A DNA stretch of 64,000 bases. Origin: Chitinophagales bacterium. Lineage in GTDB: Bacteria > Bacteroidota > Bacteroidia > Chitinophagales > LD1. Each line of letters begins with the position of its first letter. Within the stretch, counting starts at the first letter, position 1. The notes under the pieces were generated by a model. That model was not told where the DNA came from. It saw only the letters and a list, made by a program, of their open reading frames with translations, and searched no databases. A program made the position numbers and the translations under genes. This document shows, piece after piece, positions 52,151 through 61,818 of this stretch. The stretch is from assembly GCA_016787045.1 (NCBI GenBank), contig JAEUVA010000008.1, positions 301,743 through 365,742 on the forward strand. Direction: 5' to 3'.

Positions 52151-55117
52151 ATGGAATACGATTTTACGCGAATAGAAGAAGACTGGAAGAAGTTTTGGGC
52201 AGATGAAAAGGTATATGCGGTAACCGAAGATGCCGATAAGCCCAAGTATTATGTGTTGGACATGTTTCCGTATCCCAGCGGTGCGGGCTTACATGTTGGC
52301 CACCCCCTTGGTTATGTGGCCAGTGATATTTATGCCCGATACAAACGCCTCAAAGGGTTTAATGTACTACACCCCATGGGGTACGATGCTTTTGGCTTAC
52401 CCGCAGAGCAATATGCCATAGAAACAGGCACACACCCGGCACAAACTACCGAAAAAGCCATTGCTACCTTTCGCTCGCAAATGGATAAAATTGGTTTTAG
52501 TTACGACTGGAACCGCCAAGTAAAAACCTGCGACCCATCATATTACAAATGGACACAATGGATATTTTTGAAGTTATTCAACAGTTGGTATAACCGTGAA
52601 AACGACCGTGCTGAAAGTATTCTATCGCTGATAGAAATTTTTGAAACGAGTGGATGTAATACCGATTGGAAACAATACGATGCCTTGCAGCATCCACCAT
52701 TTACTGCAGATGATTGGACAAATTTTTCGCCCAAACAAAAAGAAAGAATACTGCAATGCTACCGCTTGGCTTACCGCTCGTTTACCGAGGTAAACTGGTG
52801 CGAAGCGCTAGGTTGTGTATTGGCCAATGACGAAGTAAAGGATGGCAAAAGCGAACGTGGCGGACACCCCGTTACCCGCAAAAAAATGCGCCAGTGGTCC
52901 CTACGCATTACAGAATATGCCGATAGGTTGTTGGAAGGTTTAACGCGCATTGACTGGAGCGAAAGCATTAAAGAGCAACAACGCAACTGGATTGGCCGAA
53001 GCGAGGGTTGTTTGTTGGAATTTAAAGTGGATAGATTAGGGTTACGCATTGACAGAGAGTTTGCTATTGAAGTATTTACCACCCGGGTAGATACCCTTTT
53101 TGGTGTTACTTTTTTGGTAATAGCACCTGAGCATGAGTTTTTGCAACAGCTTACTACCAAAGAGCAGCAACCCGAAATGGACAGCTACTTGACCTATGTA
53201 AAAAGCCGTAGCGATGTAGAGCGGCAGCAAGAGAAAAAGGTAACCGGATGCTTTACCGGCTCCTATGCCGTGCATCCGTTTACTGGCGAAAAAGTCCCCA
53301 TCTGGACAGCCGAGTATGTATTGGCCGGCTACGGCACCGGAGCTATAATGGCCGTGCCTGCAGATGATGAGCGCGACCGCAAGTTTGCCGAAAAATTTGG
53401 CTTACCTATTATAGAAATTATTGATAAGAGTATGCACCCCGGTGCCACCATTGAAGATAAAGTGGGGCAAATGATAAATAGCCGCTTTTTAGATGGCATG
53501 GAAGTAACCGATGCAATAGAAACCATGACCAAACGAGTAGAAGAAATAGGCATTGGCAAACGCCAGGTCAATTACAAACTACGCGATGCCAGTTTTAGCC
53601 GGCAGCGATATTGGGGCGAGCCGTTTCCAATAAAGTATGTGGTGCATGGGCAGCCCGACTCACCTTTTGTAGATGAAAGCGAAAATGATGAAGCCGATAT
53701 ACCAGTTGCTTTAAATGAAAGCGAATTGCCATTGCTATTACCCGAAGTAGAGGACTTCAAACCCACCGGTGATGGCCGCAGCCCATTAGCTAAGAATGAA
53801 GAGTGGGTAAACAACAACTACGAAACCGACATCATGCCCGGCTATGCGGGCAGCAGTTGGTATTTTTTGCGCTATACCGACCCACACAATACAGACAAAT
53901 TTGCGGGCATTGATAAACTCAACTATTGGCAAAATGTGGACATCTACTTTGGCGGTGCCGAACATGCCGTAGGCCATTTGCTATACAGCAGATTTTTTAC
54001 TAAAGTATTGTTTGACCTCAAAGAAATCATGTTTGACGAGCCGTTTAAAAAAATGGTGAATCAGGGGATGATACAGGGAGTAAGTAAATACGTGTACAGG
54101 ATTTTCATTACAGAATACAGTTTGATGTTAAACAAAGATATCTCCAATGAGAACATATTTATATCCAAAGACCTGTTAATATCTATAGATTCTGACAAAG
54201 ACATGCGCCAAAGCGATGCATGGCAGTTATTCACAGATAAAATCAAAGAAATTACAACCCGTGAAATAGATTCATTTAATATCAACTATACCGTTCAACC
54301 GGTTCGTGTAGATGTTTCATTTGTTGAAAATGATGTATTGAATGAAGACCTCTTTAGAGTATGGCGGCATGAGAACTCTGGGGCTATATTTATTCGTAAC
54401 TCTGAAGACAAAATTCTTTGCGCTTCTGAGGTAGAAAAAATGTCAAAATCCAAGTACAACGTTGTAAACCCCGATGATGTGATAGCCAAGTACGGGGCAG
54501 ACTGTTTTAGAATGTTTGAAATGTTTTTAGGCCCTTTGGAGCAAAGCAAACCGTGGGATGACAAGGGTATAAACGGAGTGTTCAATTTCCTCAAAAAATT
54601 CTGGCGTTTGTTTTATGACGATAAGGGCTGGCGCGTAACGGATGCAGAGCCAACATTGGCCGAATACAAAGTGCTGCACAAAACCATCAAAAAAATTGCT
54701 GATGATATTGAACGATTAAACTTTAACACCTGCATTTCTGCGTTGATGATTGCCGTAAACGAATTACAAACCCTCAAATGCAACAGCAGCAAAATCCTGC
54801 AACCATTAGTAGTAACCATGGCGCCATTTGCTCCATTTGTTACGGAAGAATTATGGCACAAGTTGGGCAACTTGGACAGTGTGCATGCTTCCGGTTTTCC
54901 AACAGTAGAAGAAAAATATTTAGTGGAAGACAGCCACACTTACGGGGTAAGCATCAACGGCAAAGTGCGGGCAGAAATCACTTTGCCTAAAGATATAACT
55001 GCAGATGCTGCCAAGGCACAGGTACTGGCTATGGAGCAAGTACAAAAATGGACTGCAGGTGCGGAACCCAAGAAATTCATTTTTGTACCCGGTAAGATTG
55101 TGAATGTAGTGGTGTAA
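52151..55117 (+). CDS. leuS: Leucyl-tRNA synthetase
   Basis: 988 residues, longer than the ~860 of E. coli. The class I signatures are present: 'PYPSGAGLHVGHPLGYVASD' (HIGH as HVGH) and 'KMSKSKYNVVNPDDVI'. The editing domain (~residues 270-480) contains 'FTTRVDTLFGVTFLV' and 'AVPADDERDRKFAEKFGLPI'. Extra length comes from a ~90-residue insert in the region after 'QWIFLKLFNSWYNRE' (long helical stretch with 'NCNTDWKQYD'-like segment, seen in other Bacteroidota LeuRS) and from a long leucine-specific domain (~residues 640-760) just before KMSKS. It charges tRNA-Leu with leucine. Confidence 0.97.
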   Translation: MEYDFTRIEEDWKKFWADEKVYAVTEDADKPKYYVLDMFPYPSGAGLHVGHPLGYVASDIYARYKRLKGFNVLHPMGYDAFGLPAEQYAIETGTHPAQTTEKAIATFRSQMDKIGFSYDWNRQVKTCDPSYYKWTQWIFLKLFNSWYNRENDRAESILSLIEIFETSGCNTDWKQYDALQHPPFTADDWTNFSPKQKERILQCYRLAYRSFTEVNWCEALGCVLANDEVKDGKSERGGHPVTRKKMRQWSLRITEYADRLLEGLTRIDWSESIKEQQRNWIGRSEGCLLEFKVDRLGLRIDREFAIEVFTTRVDTLFGVTFLVIAPEHEFLQQLTTKEQQPEMDSYLTYVKSRSDVERQQEKKVTGCFTGSYAVHPFTGEKVPIWTAEYVLAGYGTGAIMAVPADDERDRKFAEKFGLPIIEIIDKSMHPGATIEDKVGQMINSRFLDGMEVTDAIETMTKRVEEIGIGKRQVNYKLRDASFSRQRYWGEPFPIKYVVHGQPDSPFVDESENDEADIPVALNESELPLLLPEVEDFKPTGDGRSPLAKNEEWVNNNYETDIMPGYAGSSWYFLRYTDPHNTDKFAGIDKLNYWQNVDIYFGGAEHAVGHLLYSRFFTKVLFDLKEIMFDEPFKKMVNQGMIQGVSKYVYRIFITEYSLMLNKDISNENIFISKDLLISIDSDKDMRQSDAWQLFTDKIKEITTREIDSFNINYTVQPVRVDVSFVENDVLNEDLFRVWRHENSGAIFIRNSEDKILCASEVEKMSKSKYNVVNPDDVIAKYGADCFRMFEMFLGPLEQSKPWDDKGINGVFNFLKKFWRLFYDDKGWRVTDAEPTLAEYKVLHKTIKKIADDIERLNFNTCISALMIAVNELQTLKCNSSKILQPLVVTMAPFAPFVTEELWHKLGNLDSVHASGFPTVEEKYLVEDSHTYGVSINGKVRAEITLPKDITADAAKAQVLAMEQVQKWTAGAEPKKFIFVPGKIVNVVV

Positions 55118-55122
55118 AAATC

Positions 55123-55146
55123 AGCGGTCGGATAAATCCGACCGCT
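55123..55146 (-). terminator. Terminator hairpin between convergent leuS and the oxygenase gene
   Basis: AGCGGTCGGAT (55123-55133) and ATCCGACCGCT (55136-55146) are perfect inverted arms. On the minus strand the stem is followed by GATTTTTA, so it fits termination of the oxygenase gene best; on the plus strand it lies 5 bp after the leuS stop. Confidence 0.8.
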
Positions 55147-55156
55147 TAAACATTAG

Positions 55157-56107
55157 TTACTTCTTCAACCCAATCTCAATCAATCTTTCGTTGAGATATT
55201 CACCGGCAGATATGGGGGCGTACTTCAACGGGTTGTTTTCACTTACGCACCCGGGCAAACAATCTAAACGCATCTCGCTACGCGGATGTGTAAAAAAAGG
55301 TATAGAAAACCGTGAAGTGTGCCATTTTTCTCTTGGCGGATTTACCACCCGGTGAGTAGTAGAGCGTAGTTTGTTATTGGTAAGGCGCTGGAGCATATCC
55401 CCTACATTTACTACCAAACAACCTTCTGGAGCAGTAATATCTAACCACTCATTTTGCATATTCAAAAGTTGCAAACCTTCGGCACTGGCACCTACCAGCA
55501 GAGTGATCAGATTAATATCTTCATGCTGCTCGGCACGTACAGCGCTTTTAGGTTCTTGGGTTATAGGCGGATAATGAATGGCGCGTAAAATAGAATTGCC
55601 GTTATGAATATGTTGGTCAAAATAAAATTCTCCAATGCCCAAATGTATGCCTATAGCACACAGCAATTCGCGGGCACTTGCTTCAAAACTTTTAAAAAGT
55701 TTTTCTCCCAACTCGTTAAACTCAGCTACTTCAGCAACCGCAATATTATCTGGATAGTCGGCCTTGCTCAACTCCTCCCCTTCCACAATTTGCCCCATCT
55801 GCCAAAACTCTTTTAAATCAGGGGCATCGTACCCTTTGGCGGTTTCTTTACCAAAACTGGTATAGCCACGTTGGCCGGCCAATGCGGGTATCTCATACTT
55901 CTTTTTTACCTCTGATGGAAGTGCGAAAAATTGTTTTACGGCATTATAGTAAGCATCTATCAGTTCTTGCGGCACACCGTGGTTGCGTACCGATACAAAA
56001 CCCGTTTCTTCAAAGGCCTTGCCCAACTCGTGCACAAACTTTTGCTTCTTCTCTCCTCCGGCCAAAAATTCTGAAAGGTCAACAATAGGAATAGTTGTTA
56101 ATGACAT
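55157..56107 (-). CDS. 2-oxoglutarate/Fe(II) oxygenase, isopenicillin N synthase-like
   Basis: 316 residues. The N-terminal DIOX_N segment ('IPIVDLSEFLAG', 'FEETGFVSVRNHGVPQELI') precedes the double-stranded beta-helix core with the iron triad H-x-D in 'RAEQHEDINLITLLVG' and His in 'LRSTTHRVV', followed by the R-x-S motif in 'TSRFSIPFF' for 2-oxoglutarate. It is likely a hydroxylase or desaturase of a small molecule; nothing in the neighbourhood names the substrate. It is divergent from kynU, with 89 bp between the starts. Confidence 0.88.
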   Translation of the reverse strand: MSLTTIPIVDLSEFLAGGEKKQKFVHELGKAFEETGFVSVRNHGVPQELIDAYYNAVKQFFALPSEVKKKYEIPALAGQRGYTSFGKETAKGYDAPDLKEFWQMGQIVEGEELSKADYPDNIAVAEVAEFNELGEKLFKSFEASARELLCAIGIHLGIGEFYFDQHIHNGNSILRAIHYPPITQEPKSAVRAEQHEDINLITLLVGASAEGLQLLNMQNEWLDITAPEGCLVVNVGDMLQRLTNNKLRSTTHRVVNPPREKWHTSRFSIPFFTHPRSEMRLDCLPGCVSENNPLKYAPISAGEYLNERLIEIGLKK

Positions 56108-56196
56108 ACTTCTCGTTTTATGGGGTGTAAAATTAGTAATGATTTACGGAGTAGAAATAGCCGCCATCTTGTAATATCGCACTATAAACTTTTTTT

Positions 56197-57450
56197 ATGC
56201 AGTTTGAAACCGCTTTGGCATTTGCTCAAAAATTAGATCGCACAGACCCATTAAAATCTTATCGTAAGCTATTTCATATCCCAAAAATAAACGGCCAAGA
56301 AGCCATTTACCTTTGTGGAAATTCGCTTGGCTTACAACCCAAATCAGCAGAAAAACACATTAAAACAGAATTGTATGACTGGAAAAATCTTGGAGTTGAA
56401 GGCCACCTGCATGCTAAAAACCCGTGGTTGTATTACCATCATTTTTTTTCAGAAAGCATATCAAACCTGGTAGGTGCCAAAAAAAGTGAAGTAGTGGTGA
56501 TGAACCAGTTGAGCGTTAACCTCAACCTAATGCTGATTTCTTTTTACCGACCAAAAGGCAAAAAGATAAAAGTTCTGATGCAAGCCAATGAGTTCCCCAG
56601 CGATTACTACGCAGTGGAGCAACAGATAAAATTACACGGGCTAAATCCAAAAAAATGTTTGGTAGAAGTAATGCCACGAAAAGGTGAGATAACTCTACGC
56701 ACCGAAGATGTTATAGACAAGATTAAGGAATTAAAAGATGAATTGGCCTTAGTGATGTTTAGTGCCATAAACTATTACACCGGTCAGCTTTATGAAATAG
56801 AAAAAATAAGCAAAGCATGTTGTGAGCATAGAATAGTGTTTGGACTTGACTTGGCTCATGCTATTGGCAACGTGCCCTTACAACTGCATAAGTGGAACGT
56901 GGACTTTGCCACCTGGTGCAGTTACAAATATCTGAACTCTGGCCCCGGTGGAGTGAGTGGTGTTTTTGTTCATGAATACCATGCTAAGAATTTTGACTTG
57001 CCGCGACTAGCCGGTTGGTGGGGCAACGATGAAAAAACAAGGTTTAAGATGCCCAAACACTTTGTACCACAACCGGGTGCAGCAGGTTGGCAATTGAGCA
57101 ATGCCCCGGTGCTAAGCATGGCCACTCACAAAGCATCTTTAGAAATTTTTGACAAAGCCGGGATGAGGGCCATTCGTCAAAAAAGCGAAATACTTACCGG
57201 TTATCTGCGTTGGTTGATTGAACAAAATCCAACATCTGATTTTAGAATTATCACGCCATTGAATGTACATGAAAGAGGTGCGCAACTCTCTATCCAAACG
57301 CTTAATAACGGTAAAAAGATTTTTGACAAACTGACAAAAGCCGGTGTAATTGCCGATTGGCGTGAACCGGATGTGATACGTGTAGCACCCGCACCGTTGT
57401 ACAATACTTACACTGACGTTTGGCGATTTGCGCAATTGCTCTGCACTTAA
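56197..57450 (+). CDS. kynU: Kynureninase
   Basis: 417 residues, normal for kynureninase. PLP-dependent aminotransferase class V fold: 'IYLCGNSLGLQPKSAEKHI' (substrate/phosphate loop), 'GLDLAHAIGNVPLQLHKW' (Asp to the PLP ring), and the Schiff-base lysine in 'WCSYKYLNSGPGGVSGVFVHE'. It hydrolyses kynurenine or 3-hydroxykynurenine to (3-hydroxy)anthranilate and alanine, for tryptophan catabolism or de novo NAD synthesis. The other kynurenine-pathway genes are not in the window. The stop overlaps the convergent phosphatase gene by 4 bp. Confidence 0.95.
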   Translation: MQFETALAFAQKLDRTDPLKSYRKLFHIPKINGQEAIYLCGNSLGLQPKSAEKHIKTELYDWKNLGVEGHLHAKNPWLYYHHFFSESISNLVGAKKSEVVVMNQLSVNLNLMLISFYRPKGKKIKVLMQANEFPSDYYAVEQQIKLHGLNPKKCLVEVMPRKGEITLRTEDVIDKIKELKDELALVMFSAINYYTGQLYEIEKISKACCEHRIVFGLDLAHAIGNVPLQLHKWNVDFATWCSYKYLNSGPGGVSGVFVHEYHAKNFDLPRLAGWWGNDEKTRFKMPKHFVPQPGAAGWQLSNAPVLSMATHKASLEIFDKAGMRAIRQKSEILTGYLRWLIEQNPTSDFRIITPLNVHERGAQLSIQTLNNGKKIFDKLTKAGVIADWREPDVIRVAPAPLYNTYTDVWRFAQLLCT

Positions 57451-58082
57451 AAGTTTGTCAGCTCTTGAAGATGATGCTGATTGTTGTGTTGTTCTATTTC
57501 AAACTTACCGCTGCTCATCAGGTTTACTTTATATAAACACAAATTGGCATGCTCAAAAGTATCCATTTGCGATAGTGGCAGGTTGCTGATGGTACACATC
57601 AGCGAGCGGATATAGCGTCCATGTGTAGCTACCAACACTGTTTTGAAAGGTGATTGTTTTAGCTCAGCAATAAATCGTAGTTGCCTTTGTTGCACATCAT
57701 TAGGACTTTCGCCACCGGGTAAAGCATGGTGAGTATTGCCGCTTTTCCACTCCTTCAACAAATTATTAAACATCTCTGAGTGATCGGTAAAGTTGCCGCT
57801 GCCTTCAGCATCTCCCCAGCTAATTTCGTCTAAATCAGCGGTGATGATATGCGGAATCCCTTTGTCCAAAAAACGCTTAGCAGTTTGCTGTGCACGGAGC
57901 AAAGTGGAAGTGTACACTACATCAAAATGTACATGTTTGTAAACTTCGTAAAATGCATTGGATTGTTTTACCCCCAATTCATTCAATGGTGCATCTATAC
58001 CTTTGCCTTGCACAATTCCCTGTGCGTTGTAAGCAGTTTGCCCGTGCCGGATTACATATATCTCTTTTTCTATCATAGCCAT
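57447..58082 (-). CDS. Histidine phosphatase family protein (phosphoglycerate mutase-like)
   Basis: 211 residues. The phosphohistidine motif is 'YVIRHGQTAYNAQGIVQGKG' with R-H-G. 'VVYTSTLLRAQQTAKRFLD', 'EISWGDAEG' and the second catalytic His in 'LVATHGRYIRSLM' complete the active site. The family includes mutases, alpha-ribazole phosphatases and general sugar phosphatases; the substrate cannot be decided. A second ATG six bases downstream (MIEKE) is an alternative start. It is divergent from menF. Confidence 0.88.
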   Translation of the reverse strand: MAMIEKEIYVIRHGQTAYNAQGIVQGKGIDAPLNELGVKQSNAFYEVYKHVHFDVVYTSTLLRAQQTAKRFLDKGIPHIITADLDEISWGDAEGSGNFTDHSEMFNNLLKEWKSGNTHHALPGGESPNDVQQRQLRFIAELKQSPFKTVLVATHGRYIRSLMCTISNLPLSQMDTFEHANLCLYKVNLMSSGKFEIEQHNNQHHLQELTNF

Positions 58083-58113
58083 TGTGGTGGTATGGGGCGA
58101 ATGTATAGTTTTG
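58082..58113 (+). promoter_or_regulatory. Promoter for the menaquinone operon (TTG-N21-TAGTTTTG)
   Basis: TTG at 58082-58084, a 21-bp spacer and TAGTTTTG at 58106-58113 match the Bacteroidota pattern, 10 bp before the menF ATG. The minus-strand box at 58098-58105 abuts it, so the two divergent promoters overlap. Confidence 0.5.
58098..58105 (-). promoter_or_regulatory. Possible -7 box (TACATTCG) for the histidine phosphatase gene
   Basis: TACATTCG on the minus strand lies 15 bp before the start at 58082. It overlaps the spacer of the menF promoter, so the two genes could compete for RNA polymerase. Confidence 0.35.
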
Positions 58114-58123
58114 CCGCATTAGC

Positions 58124-59218
58124 ATGAGTAAAGTTTCCGGTAAGCTGCAAGCATTTTTTAATCATCAGATTCATCATCAATTGCCTTTTGCCATCTATCG
58201 CCTACCGGCCAAAAAACAAGTGTTTGTTTTGGCGCAGCTATATGGTGCAGAAAAAAAAATCAAAACGCTTACTACGGTTAAAAAGGAGAGCGGATTTGTG
58301 TTTGCTCCTTTTCAAAACACACAAAAAAGCAGCACAATTTTTATACCGGCTCACCTGCATACTACACCTTCTAAGCTATCCGGTTTTGAGTCCACAACTC
58401 ATACACCTACAATTTCAGAGGGCATAATAGATAAATATGTTTCAGTACAAAAAACTGATTTTAAAAAACTGGTACAAAGCATTGTAACACACATTAATCA
58501 AAAACAATATAGCAAGATTGTTGCTGCCAGAGTAAAGCAAATACGCAAGCCCACCAGTTTCAATCCTGTTGCCTTTTTTTATCAGTTGTGCGAAGCATAT
58601 TCTAACGCATTCGTTTCGTTGGTTTACGCCCCATCGGCAGGCATCTGGATGGGTGCTACTCCAGAAGTACTTTTGCAGTATGGTCGTGATAAATTTACCA
58701 CTTACTCCTTAGCCGGCACCAAAACCAAAGCAAAAACCACTTGGGGGGAAAAGGAAATTCAGGAACAAAAGTTTGTTACTGCATCTATTGTAAAATCACT
58801 GCAAAAAGTAGCCGGTAAAACACCACATCTTTCACCTACACGCACCATACGCGCAGGAAATCTTTTTCATCTGAGCAATACCGTTACACTACGTGCAAGC
58901 ACACCAGATTTGTGGCCGCAACTTGCGGAGCAACTTCACCCTACTCCTGCTGTGGCCGGATTGCCAGTTGACAATGCAATAAACTACATTGCACAGCATG
59001 AGCCAAACCCACGGTTGTATTATAGCGGTTTCATGGGCCCGGTGAATATTCAATCACAAATTAATTTGTATGTAAACTTGCGTTGTATGCATATCGGAAG
59101 TAAACAATTAAACTTATACTCCGGTTGTGGTGTTACAGCACTATCGGATTCAGATGCAGAGTGGATGGAAACCGAAAACAAGTTAGATACACTTTTGAAA
59201 GTGCTTTTTAATGCGTAA
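58124..59218 (+). CDS. menF: Isochorismate synthase
   Basis: 364 residues. The chorismate-binding fold is C-terminal (~100-364): 'YSKIVAARVKQI', 'AGIWMGATPEVLLQY', 'TYSLAGTKTKAKTTWGEKEIQEQ', 'VAGLPVDNAINYIAQHE', 'RLYYSGFMGPVN' and 'LYSGCGVTALSDSDAEWMETENKLDTL' region, with Mg-binding glutamates. It converts chorismate to isochorismate. The 8-bp overlap with menD and the following menB/menA assign it to menaquinone rather than siderophore synthesis. Confidence 0.93.
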   Translation: MSKVSGKLQAFFNHQIHHQLPFAIYRLPAKKQVFVLAQLYGAEKKIKTLTTVKKESGFVFAPFQNTQKSSTIFIPAHLHTTPSKLSGFESTTHTPTISEGIIDKYVSVQKTDFKKLVQSIVTHINQKQYSKIVAARVKQIRKPTSFNPVAFFYQLCEAYSNAFVSLVYAPSAGIWMGATPEVLLQYGRDKFTTYSLAGTKTKAKTTWGEKEIQEQKFVTASIVKSLQKVAGKTPHLSPTRTIRAGNLFHLSNTVTLRASTPDLWPQLAEQLHPTPAVAGLPVDNAINYIAQHEPNPRLYYSGFMGPVNIQSQINLYVNLRCMHIGSKQLNLYSGCGVTALSDSDAEWMETENKLDTLLKVLFNA

Positions 59219-60944
59219 AAGTAACACCAACAAAAACACCCATCTACATTCATCAAATGTAGGCTTGCAGCTGCTGATTGCAGCTTGTAATGCTGCTGGT
59301 ATAAGCAAGTTTGTGGTTTGTCCGGGTTCGCGCTCTGCACCATTGGTCATTGAAGTATCGGGCAATACAGAAAACGAAACCGTGGTGATAGCCGATGAGC
59401 GCTGCGCAGGATATTACGCTATGGGCATGGCACAGCAACTGAAGCAGCCGGTTGCGGTGATATGCACTTCGGGTACTGCTGTTTTAAATTTGGCTCCGGC
59501 TGTATGCGAAGCATACTATCAGCAAATACCGCTGGTGGTGCTCAGCGCAGACCGCCCAAGTGGTGCAGCTGAGCGAGGCGAAAATCAGGCATTGCTCAGG
59601 CAAGAAAAATTTTTAGAACACTTTACCCTGCACTCACTGGATTACAGCACTGCACTTCCCATGGCTTATATGCAATCTGCCGCAAAGGTTGCCTACCAAC
59701 TTATGGCTGAGTGCAATGGCATAATTAAAGGACCAGTGCACATCAATGTGCGATTAGATGAGCCGCTATACAACACTACTACTGATGTTGTAAACCTACC
59801 TGATTTTGTACCTCTAAAAACTGATGAAGTTCAAATTACTCTGCGAGACCTCAAAAAAATGCAGCAAGCGTTTGCCCATTCACAACAAAAAATGCTTTTG
59901 GTTGGCATGCATGCAAAAGACAATAACATTCAAAAACTGATTACAACAATTGGAAAAAGAAGCGATACAGTTATTGTACAAGACACACTTGCCAATCTGC
60001 ATATCCCCGAGGCAATTACACAAACAGATGCCTGCCTGCTGCTCAACGATAAAAAAGGAAAATTTATTGCTCCCGATTGTTTGATTAGTATTGGTGGAAC
60101 GTTTACGTCAAAGCGATTACGTCAATTTCTTAGCAAGTACCCACCACGTATTCATTTTGATTTGAGTACTGCTATAGAAGGAAAAACGAAACAATGGCTC
60201 CCATGCATGTATCCTTTTACACTTCGTCCGAGTGCTGAATTTGTTTTACAAGCGCTAGCAAACACACCGGTAAAAACCGAGTTAAACTACTCGCAGAAGT
60301 GGCAAATTTTTCAGACTAAGGCAATTCAACTAAAAGATAGCTTTTTAGCATCGGCACCATACTCCGATTTAACTGCCATTTCGGAAATTCTGCACCACTT
60401 ACCTCCAAAAACAAATGTGCAATTGGGAAACTCTACAGTTGTGCGTTATGCCGGTTTTAATGCGCCAAATAAAAACTGCACCTACAACGGCAACCGGGGC
60501 ACCAGCGGTATAGATGGATGTGTAAGCACTGCTGCCGGAGCAGCACATATACATAAAGATATTACACTGTGTATTGTTGGCGATGTAAGTTTTTTGTACG
60601 ACAGCAATGCGTTGTGGAACAACCAACTTTCTCCACGATTGCGGATAGTTGTTATCAACAATGGAGGAGGCAATATTTTTAGGTGGTTAGATGGTTCAAG
60701 CGGGGTTAAAAACTTTGAAAAGTATTTTGAAACTGCGCACACACATTCGGCAAAGCATCTGGCTACCATGTTTCAACTCCCCTACTACATTTGCACCCGC
60801 CAAAGCGAGTTGCTTCCCACTTTTAAAAAGTTTTTGAGCAAACAAAACCGTAAGGCAAGCATTTTAGAAATCAAAACAAACAATACGACCAGTGCTGCTG
60901 TTTACAAACAGTTTATAGCACAGTTAACATCATCAACCGATTGA
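59211..60944 (+). CDS. menD: 2-succinyl-5-enolpyruvyl-6-hydroxy-3-cyclohexene-1-carboxylate synthase
   Basis: 577 residues. A thiamine-diphosphate enzyme with 'VCPGSRSAPLVIEVSG' and 'ADERCAGYYAMGMAQQL' near the N-terminus, 'CTSGTAVLNLAPAVCEAYYQ' with 'VVLSADRPSG', and the ThDP/Mg motif 'CIVGDVSFLYDSNALW' to 'VINNGGGNIFRWLDG'. It joins 2-oxoglutarate-derived succinic semialdehyde to isochorismate. The start at 59211 overlaps menF by 8 bp. MenH and MenC, which act next, are not in the window. Confidence 0.96.
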   Translation: MRKSNTNKNTHLHSSNVGLQLLIAACNAAGISKFVVCPGSRSAPLVIEVSGNTENETVVIADERCAGYYAMGMAQQLKQPVAVICTSGTAVLNLAPAVCEAYYQQIPLVVLSADRPSGAAERGENQALLRQEKFLEHFTLHSLDYSTALPMAYMQSAAKVAYQLMAECNGIIKGPVHINVRLDEPLYNTTTDVVNLPDFVPLKTDEVQITLRDLKKMQQAFAHSQQKMLLVGMHAKDNNIQKLITTIGKRSDTVIVQDTLANLHIPEAITQTDACLLLNDKKGKFIAPDCLISIGGTFTSKRLRQFLSKYPPRIHFDLSTAIEGKTKQWLPCMYPFTLRPSAEFVLQALANTPVKTELNYSQKWQIFQTKAIQLKDSFLASAPYSDLTAISEILHHLPPKTNVQLGNSTVVRYAGFNAPNKNCTYNGNRGTSGIDGCVSTAAGAAHIHKDITLCIVGDVSFLYDSNALWNNQLSPRLRIVVINNGGGNIFRWLDGSSGVKNFEKYFETAHTHSAKHLATMFQLPYYICTRQSELLPTFKKFLSKQNRKASILEIKTNNTTSAAVYKQFIAQLTSSTD

Positions 60945-60961
60945 TTTAAAAAATAACACAC

Positions 60962-61783
60962 ATGAGTAAAAGAAACTGGCAAAGCATCAAACAATATGAA
61001 GAAATCAAGTTTGAGTTTTTTGAAGGAATAGCAAAAATCAGTATCAACAGGCCACGGTATCGCAACGCTTTTACTCCGCTTACGGTAAAAGAAATGATAG
61101 ATGCCATGAACATCTGCCGCGATAGCATGGATATTCAAATCATTATTCTTACCGGTGAAGGCGACAAGGCATTTTGCAGCGGTGGCGACCAGAATGTTCG
61201 CGGCCATGGCGGTTACGTTGGTACCGATACAGTGCCCCGTTTAAACGTGCTTGATTTACAAAAACAAATCCGCAGCATACCCAAGGCGGTTATTGCCATG
61301 GTAAATGGTTTTGCCATTGGCGGTGGCCACGTGTTACACGTGGTGTGCGACTTAAGCATTGCTAGCGAAAACGCCATTTTTGGACAAACAGGCCCCAAGG
61401 TAGGCAGCTTTGATGGTGGCTTTGGCGCCAGCTATTTAGCGCGTATAGTCGGACAGAAAAAAGCCCGCGAAATATGGTACCTCTGCGACCAGTATGATGC
61501 ACAAGATGCGCTGAATATGGGACTCGTAAATAAAGTGGTACCACTTGAAATGCTTGAGGATGAAACGGTAAAATGGTGCCAAAAGATACAAGAAAAAAGT
61601 CCGCTGGCTATTCGGATGCTTAAATCATCATTCAATGCAGAGTTAGACGGGCAGGCGGGCATCCAAGAACTGGCCGGTAATGCCACACTGCTCTATTATT
61701 TGAGCGATGAAGCCAAAGAGGGAAAAAACGCCTTCATTGAAAAGCGCAAACCCGATTGGAGTAAATTCCCTAAGTTTCCGTAG
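60962..61783 (+). CDS. menB: 1,4-dihydroxy-2-naphthoyl-CoA synthase
   Basis: 273 residues. Crotonase fold with '[20 protein letters not shown]', '[26 protein letters not shown]' region (the oxyanion and 'SGGDQ' loop that define MenB), '[19 protein letters not shown]' and '[24 protein letters not shown]' region, with the MenB-type Gly/Asp active-site loop. It closes o-succinylbenzoyl-CoA to dihydroxynaphthoyl-CoA. It lies 17 bp after menD. Confidence 0.97.
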   Translation: MSKRNWQSIKQYEEIKFEFFEGIAKISINRPRYRNAFTPLTVKEMIDAMNICRDSMDIQIIILTGEGDKAFCSGGDQNVRGHGGYVGTDTVPRLNVLDLQKQIRSIPKAVIAMVNGFAIGGGHVLHVVCDLSIASENAIFGQTGPKVGSFDGGFGASYLARIVGQKKAREIWYLCDQYDAQDALNMGLVNKVVPLEMLEDETVKWCQKIQEKSPLAIRMLKSSFNAELDGQAGIQELAGNATLLYYLSDEAKEGKNAFIEKRKPDWSKFPKFP

Positions 61784-61818
61784 TTGGTAGTTTAGTTTTC
61801 AATGCCTATTTTGCACAC

